From Plut-88900 sp965116945 (GTDB lineage Bacteria; Chloroflexota; Dehalococcoidia; Plut-88900): a stretch of DNA of 64,000 nucleotides. The notes beneath the pieces were generated by a model. It saw only the letters and a program-made list of their open reading frames with translations. It was not told the origin of the DNA and did no database searches. A program made the position numbers and the translations under genes. The stretch covers positions 2,914,001 to 2,978,000 of the forward strand of contig OZ220734.1 in assembly GCA_965116945.1 (NCBI GenBank). The letters run 5' to 3'. Below, one piece after another: positions 60,963-64,000 of this stretch; the first letter of the stretch is position 1, and each line of letters begins with the position of its first letter.

Positions 60963-61174
60963 TGTGTTCCTCCTGAAATTCACTTTCATTTGCCCGCCCC
61001 CGGACTCCACGGGCGCCACATCTTAGGTTTTAGCCAGACAGAGAGTCAACCGAAGCCCGTATGGTATCGGCACTCTACTATTGCAATTATTGGACAGCAG
61101 CAGAGGGCGACTGATGTGGGGCAGTCCGGCGTAATGCAATGCCGCGCGTGACCTTCTCAGAGAGTGGAACTGGA

Positions 61175-61249
61175 TGGTACCCCCGGCGGGACTCGAACCC
61201 ACGCTTCCAGCTCCGGAGGCTGGCGCTCTATCCTCTGAGCTACGGGGGC
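61175..61249 (-). tRNA. tRNA-Arg (anticodon CCG)
   Basis: The 75-base gene, with encoded CCA, reads on the minus strand GCCCCCGUAGCUCAGAGGAU in its first part. The anticodon stem CCAGC/GCUGG encloses the loop CUCCGGA, giving CCG for Arg codon CGG. The T-arm has GGUUCGAGUCC and the acceptor GCCCCCG pairs with CGGGGGU (the first pair is G-U). Discriminator A73 suits Arg. Confidence 0.97.
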
Positions 61250-61257
61250 GTGCCTAA

Positions 61258-61286
61258 AGCATAGCCCTGCTTTTTGCGGCCTGCAA
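61258..61286 (-). promoter_or_regulatory. Promoter for tRNA-Arg
   Basis: Read on the minus strand, TTGCAG (61286-61281) and TATGCT (61263-61258) are 17 bases apart, a good sigma70 match. The start would lie close to the tRNA 5' end at 61249. Confidence 0.6.
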
Positions 61287-61335
61287 GAGCGCTCTTTCGA
61301 CGAGGCGTTAGGAATGGTTTCCTGGATGCCTCGAC

Positions 61336-62742
61336 TCACCGTTCCTTCGGCGCTTCTCCCACTTCTTGTTCCGGGGAATCCGCCAAAGCGTGTGGCAGAA
61401 TCCTTTCCTGGTACGCCGACCTCACCCCCACCCTGTCCCCCGAGAACAATGGCTGCAGCACCAGCGGCGCCATCAACGTGGTCACAATAGTCATGAACAC
61501 CGTAACCCCGAACAATTCTCCCCCGATAACGCCCTTACTCAGCCCAATGCCCGCGATGATTAACGCAACCTCTCCCCTCGGCAGCATTCCGAATCCGATC
61601 CTCGCAGATCCCAGGGTGTTGAACCCGAGCCCCATCGCCGGCACCCCGGACCCAAACACCTTGGATATTATGGCAAGCCCCGAAAGGACCAACCCGAAAA
61701 CGATGACACCACCAAATATGCTCACGTCCACTTGCATCCCCTGGACCACGAAAAATATCGGTACGAGGGCGTCATGCAGTACAACGAAGGGCGGATCCGG
61801 CCTGTGTTCGTCATCCTCAGTACCCGGCGGGTGATGGGCCAGCACCTGTGCCAACTTCGTACCGGACAGCGCTAGCCCCGTGGCATAAGCCCCGATAATA
61901 AATGCCAGCCCGAAGCTCTCTGCCAACCCCGAGGACAACAAGGCCAGACCTAGCGAAATCGCTATCGCCGCCCCCGTCACCTTAAGTGACAGTATGAACT
62001 TCGAAACATACTTCGAAATAAGCAACCCGCCTCCGAACCACACAACCAGGAACCCCGCCGCCTTCCCTCCGACAATGAGAATGTCCGTAATCGAGACTGC
62101 ACCTGTATCGGCGACACCCACAGCCAGTGTCAGAATAAGGATGCCCAGGATGTCGTCAATCACTGCCGCAGCCATGATTGTTACGCCCTCTGGGGTTGCC
62201 AACTTCTTGCGTTCGCTCAGGACTCTGGCGGTTATCCCGACCGATGTGGCGGTCATTGCTGCTCCCATGAATAATGCCTCGGCACTGCCTATGCCGTCCG
62301 CATATCCAAAAGCAATCGTTGCCGCCACACCCAACACAAACGGCACTATCACGCCGCCCAGGGCTATCACGGAGCCCGGCTTCGCGTATCTCACGAACTG
62401 CTTGAGATTGGTCTCCAGCCCCACAAAGAACAGCAGCACTATCACCGCTATTTCCGAAATGGAGAAAAGCTCCGAGCTCACTGCCTCGGTTGGGACTTCT
62501 GGTTTCGCGAAGAGGGGCCCTAGACCCGATCCAGGTATGATAGTGCTTAGGTTGATCAGATTGCCCAGGGCGTAGGGCCCAATGGCCACACCTACCATCA
62601 ACTCCCCAATTACTGCCGGGAGTTTGAGGTATCGCGTGAAGATCTCCCCACCCAGCTTGGCAACTATCAGGATCACGCACAGCTGGATGACCAGGTGGGT
62701 TACGGCCTCTAGGGCGCTGGACTCACCTGCGGCAAAGAACAA
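61336..62742 (-). CDS. CPA2 family cation:proton antiporter (Kef/NapA-like)
   Basis: This is a 468-residue integral membrane protein with about 12-13 hydrophobic segments. VTHLVIQLCVILIVAKLGGE begins the first span, with RYLKLPAVIGELMVGVAIGP next, a typical CPA2 motif. Further in, FVGLETNLKQFVRYAKPG and ILGILILTLAVGVADTGA hold the likely Asp/Glu of the ion path. PRGEVALIIAGIG near residue 390 is another family signature. No TrkA domain is attached. TTG 62742 is preceded by GGAG at seven bases. It exchanges Na+ or K+ for protons. Confidence 0.92.
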   Translation of the reverse strand: MFFAAGESSALEAVTHLVIQLCVILIVAKLGGEIFTRYLKLPAVIGELMVGVAIGPYALGNLINLSTIIPGSGLGPLFAKPEVPTEAVSSELFSISEIAVIVLLFFVGLETNLKQFVRYAKPGSVIALGGVIVPFVLGVAATIAFGYADGIGSAEALFMGAAMTATSVGITARVLSERKKLATPEGVTIMAAAVIDDILGILILTLAVGVADTGAVSITDILIVGGKAAGFLVVWFGGGLLISKYVSKFILSLKVTGAAIAISLGLALLSSGLAESFGLAFIIGAYATGLALSGTKLAQVLAHHPPGTEDDEHRPDPPFVVLHDALVPIFFVVQGMQVDVSIFGGVIVFGLVLSGLAIISKVFGSGVPAMGLGFNTLGSARIGFGMLPRGEVALIIAGIGLSKGVIGGELFGVTVFMTIVTTLMAPLVLQPLFSGDRVGVRSAYQERILPHALADSPEQEVGEAPKER

Positions 62743-62906
62743 AGGGTTGCTCCATTGCTTGGCTTATTAACATGACCGCGTGGGTTTTGCGTTAGAGTGG
62801 GAACGTATGGAAAATGAGTCGTACGGGTGCTGAAAGGGAATATGTCGAGATTGGGTAATTACAGGTGTGAGTATACCACGCACCTACCGGCCTCGACCTC
62901 TCCAGC

Positions 62907-62935
62907 TTGACACCCTCATACTCGAAACTTATCAT
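62907..62935 (+). promoter_or_regulatory. Promoter for glmU
   Basis: TTGACA (62907-62912) and TATCAT (62930-62935) are separated by exactly 17 bases, close to the sigma70 consensus. The start would be near 62942, leaving a leader of about 138 bases before the glmU ATG. The rest of the 337-base gap (62743-62906) shows nothing recognisable. Confidence 0.65.
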
Positions 62936-62957
62936 CTACCTAGAGACTGAGATGATA
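62930..62957. other. Inverted repeat overlapping the glmU promoter
   Basis: TATCATCT (62930-62937) and AGATGATA (62950-62957) form a perfect 8-bp inverted repeat around a 12-base spacer. Its left arm is the -10 element. It could be an operator for a repressor or an RNA hairpin right at the transcript start. Confidence 0.45.
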
Positions 62958-63079
62958 GAGCTTGACGACCCTCCCAGTAGTAGGTCGAAGGCCCCCATAA
63001 ATAAATACTTGGTTTAGGTGTCCCTTCCGATTCCTCGCGGAGTGCGTGGAAAAAGAGGGGATTTCTTTTTGTAGAAAAA

Positions 63080-64000
63080 ATGACAACTTGGGCTGGAGTG
63101 ATACTAGCGGCGGGCAAGGGCAGTCGAATGAATAGTCGAATCCCCAAGCCCCTTCACCTCGTCGCGGGCAAAACGATGCTCTCATGGTCGAAAGATGTTG
63201 TATCCAATACCCTGGTAACACTCACCGCCGCAGTCGTCGGCCCCGAGTTCCCGACCCAAGACCCATGCTTTTCCAACGGCATAAAGCGCATCTTGCAACA
63301 GAATAGGCTTGGCACTGGCCACGCACTTCTTCAAACCCAACCCCTGATAGCCAAGCAGGCAGACCACGTGCTAGTCGTCAACGCAGACATGCCCCTCCTT
63401 CACTCCAATACCCTCAACGCTATGATTGATCGACACCTCGCCAGCGAAGCTACCCTCACCGTGCTCACCAGCCGGGTAGAGGAGCCAGGCGAAATGGGAA
63501 GGGTAATGCGAGGCCCCGGCGGAGAGGTCACAGGGGTCATAGAATGGCGCGACGCCGACGCCGAAACACGCTCCTGCAATGAAGTTTGCTGCGGAGTCTA
63601 CTGCTTCCAGTCCGATTGGCTCTGGCCCACTCTTCAAGGCCTCGCCCCTGCCCCCAGCGGAGAGGTTTATATCACTGCCTTGATAGAAAAAGCACACCGG
63701 AGCGGACTTAGCGTCGAATCCGTGTCCCCCATAGACCCCGACGAGGCCCTCGGCGTCAATGACCGTTCGGATCTCGCCCTGGTCACAGCCGTCGCTTTCG
63801 AAAGGACGCGACAGCGGGCAATGACTCAAGGCGTGACCCTTGTAGATCCGCCTAGTACATTCATAGACGCGACTGTGCGTCTGGGTATCGATACAGTGCT
63901 AGAACCCGGAGTCATTCTCCAGGGCGACACCATAATTGGCGAGGAATGCAACGTAGGTCCCAACGCAATAATCAGAGACTCCTCCATTGGAGATAGATGT
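63080..64000 (+). CDS. glmU: Bifunctional UDP-GlcNAc pyrophosphorylase / GlcN-1-P acetyltransferase GlmU (partial)
   Basis: The frame from ATG 63080 runs off the window after 307 residues. The start TTWAGVILAAGKGSRMNSRI is the nucleotidyltransferase signature. LGTGHALLQTQPLIA and VLVVNADMPLL follow, with the metal-binding Asp. After the pyrophosphorylase domain, the left-handed beta-helix begins (VILQGDTIIGEECNVGPNAI). GlmU makes UDP-GlcNAc for cell-wall or surface-glycan synthesis in the cytoplasm. The C-terminal acetyltransferase part lies outside the window. The ribosome site before the ATG is weak. Confidence 0.93.
   Translation, partial: MTTWAGVILAAGKGSRMNSRIPKPLHLVAGKTMLSWSKDVVSNTLVTLTAAVVGPEFPTQDPCFSNGIKRILQQNRLGTGHALLQTQPLIAKQADHVLVVNADMPLLHSNTLNAMIDRHLASEATLTVLTSRVEEPGEMGRVMRGPGGEVTGVIEWRDADAETRSCNEVCCGVYCFQSDWLWPTLQGLAPAPSGEVYITALIEKAHRSGLSVESVSPIDPDEALGVNDRSDLALVTAVAFERTRQRAMTQGVTLVDPPSTFIDATVRLGIDTVLEPGVILQGDTIIGEECNVGPNAIIRDSSIGDRC

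Noticed and set aside
1..64000. CRISPR arrays, rRNA genes, transposase genes
   Set aside because: No regularly spaced repeats, no rRNA-like blocks and no transposase domains were found on either strand.

Overview
The window looks like a chromosomal segment of an aerobic or facultative member of the Chloroflexota, most likely the SAR202 / Dehalococcoidia side. That placement is inferred from gene content, not from a marker gene: many paralogous luciferase-like flavin monooxygenases (five), ACMSD-type amidohydrolases (four), divergent M19 and M24 peptidase-fold proteins (two each), CaiB-type CoA transfer, acyl-CoA ligases, a Ddn-like deazaflavin protein and a DUF1385 protein. The DNA is GC-rich, and TTG and GTG starts backed by good Shine-Dalgarno sites are common.

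Layout. 1-7.7 kb: DUF1385 tail, nitroreductase, Ldh_2-type dehydrogenase, amidohydrolase, an extended enoyl-CoA hydratase, formate-THF ligase, a small protein and a fatty acid desaturase. 7.8-17.3 kb: a minus-strand operon-like run (amidohydrolase_3, cupin, flavin monooxygenase, GrdB, GrdC, GrdA, two Asp/Glu-racemase-fold proteins, amidohydrolase). Its core is a glycine-reductase-like system with two in-frame TGA codons that must be read as selenocysteine. 17.4-22.3 kb: VapBC, CoA-binding protein, MFS carrier, M19 and M24 proteins. 22.3-32.9 kb: a second minus-strand run with three flavin monooxygenases, a PD-(D/E)XK protein, an M19 protein, a molybdenum hydroxylase large subunit and two tandem GrdE-like proteins that both lack the cysteine which normally becomes the pyruvoyl group. 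33-48.5 kb: acyl-CoA dehydrogenase, SDRs, two NIPSNAP proteins, a 2-hydroxyacid dehydrogenase interrupted upstream by a GIY-YIG gene inside a 14-bp direct repeat, CoA transferase, acyl-CoA ligase, acetyl-CoA synthetase, ThuA protein, homocysteine methyltransferase and a sarcosine-oxidase-like flavoprotein. 48.5-64 kb: tRNA-Gln, HicB-like protein, Ddn-like protein, lipoprotein, a truncated Calx-beta surface protein, a DNA methyltransferase-HNH fusion, a 1.26-kb gene-free region with a strong promoter and a dense run of hairpins, two amidohydrolases, a creatinase-like protein, tRNA-Arg, a Kef-type antiporter and the 5' part of glmU.

Main result. GrdA (Sec43), GrdB (Sec350), GrdC and two GrdE-like proteins together supply most of a glycine/sarcosine/betaine-type reductase, but with systematic departures: no pyruvoyl-forming cysteine in either GrdE, no cysteines in the short motif after Sec in GrdB, and no GrdD anywhere in the window. 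I infer a divergent selenium-dependent reductive cleavage system, embedded in a catabolic cluster of amidohydrolases, flavin monooxygenases and racemase-fold enzymes. Its substrate is unknown.

Chromosome scale. Genes on the + strand are G-rich left of about 48.5 kb and C-rich right of about 49.1 kb, and minus-strand genes broadly follow the same change, so the strand skew inverts there. That is the pattern expected at a replication terminus, or at the edge of an inversion.
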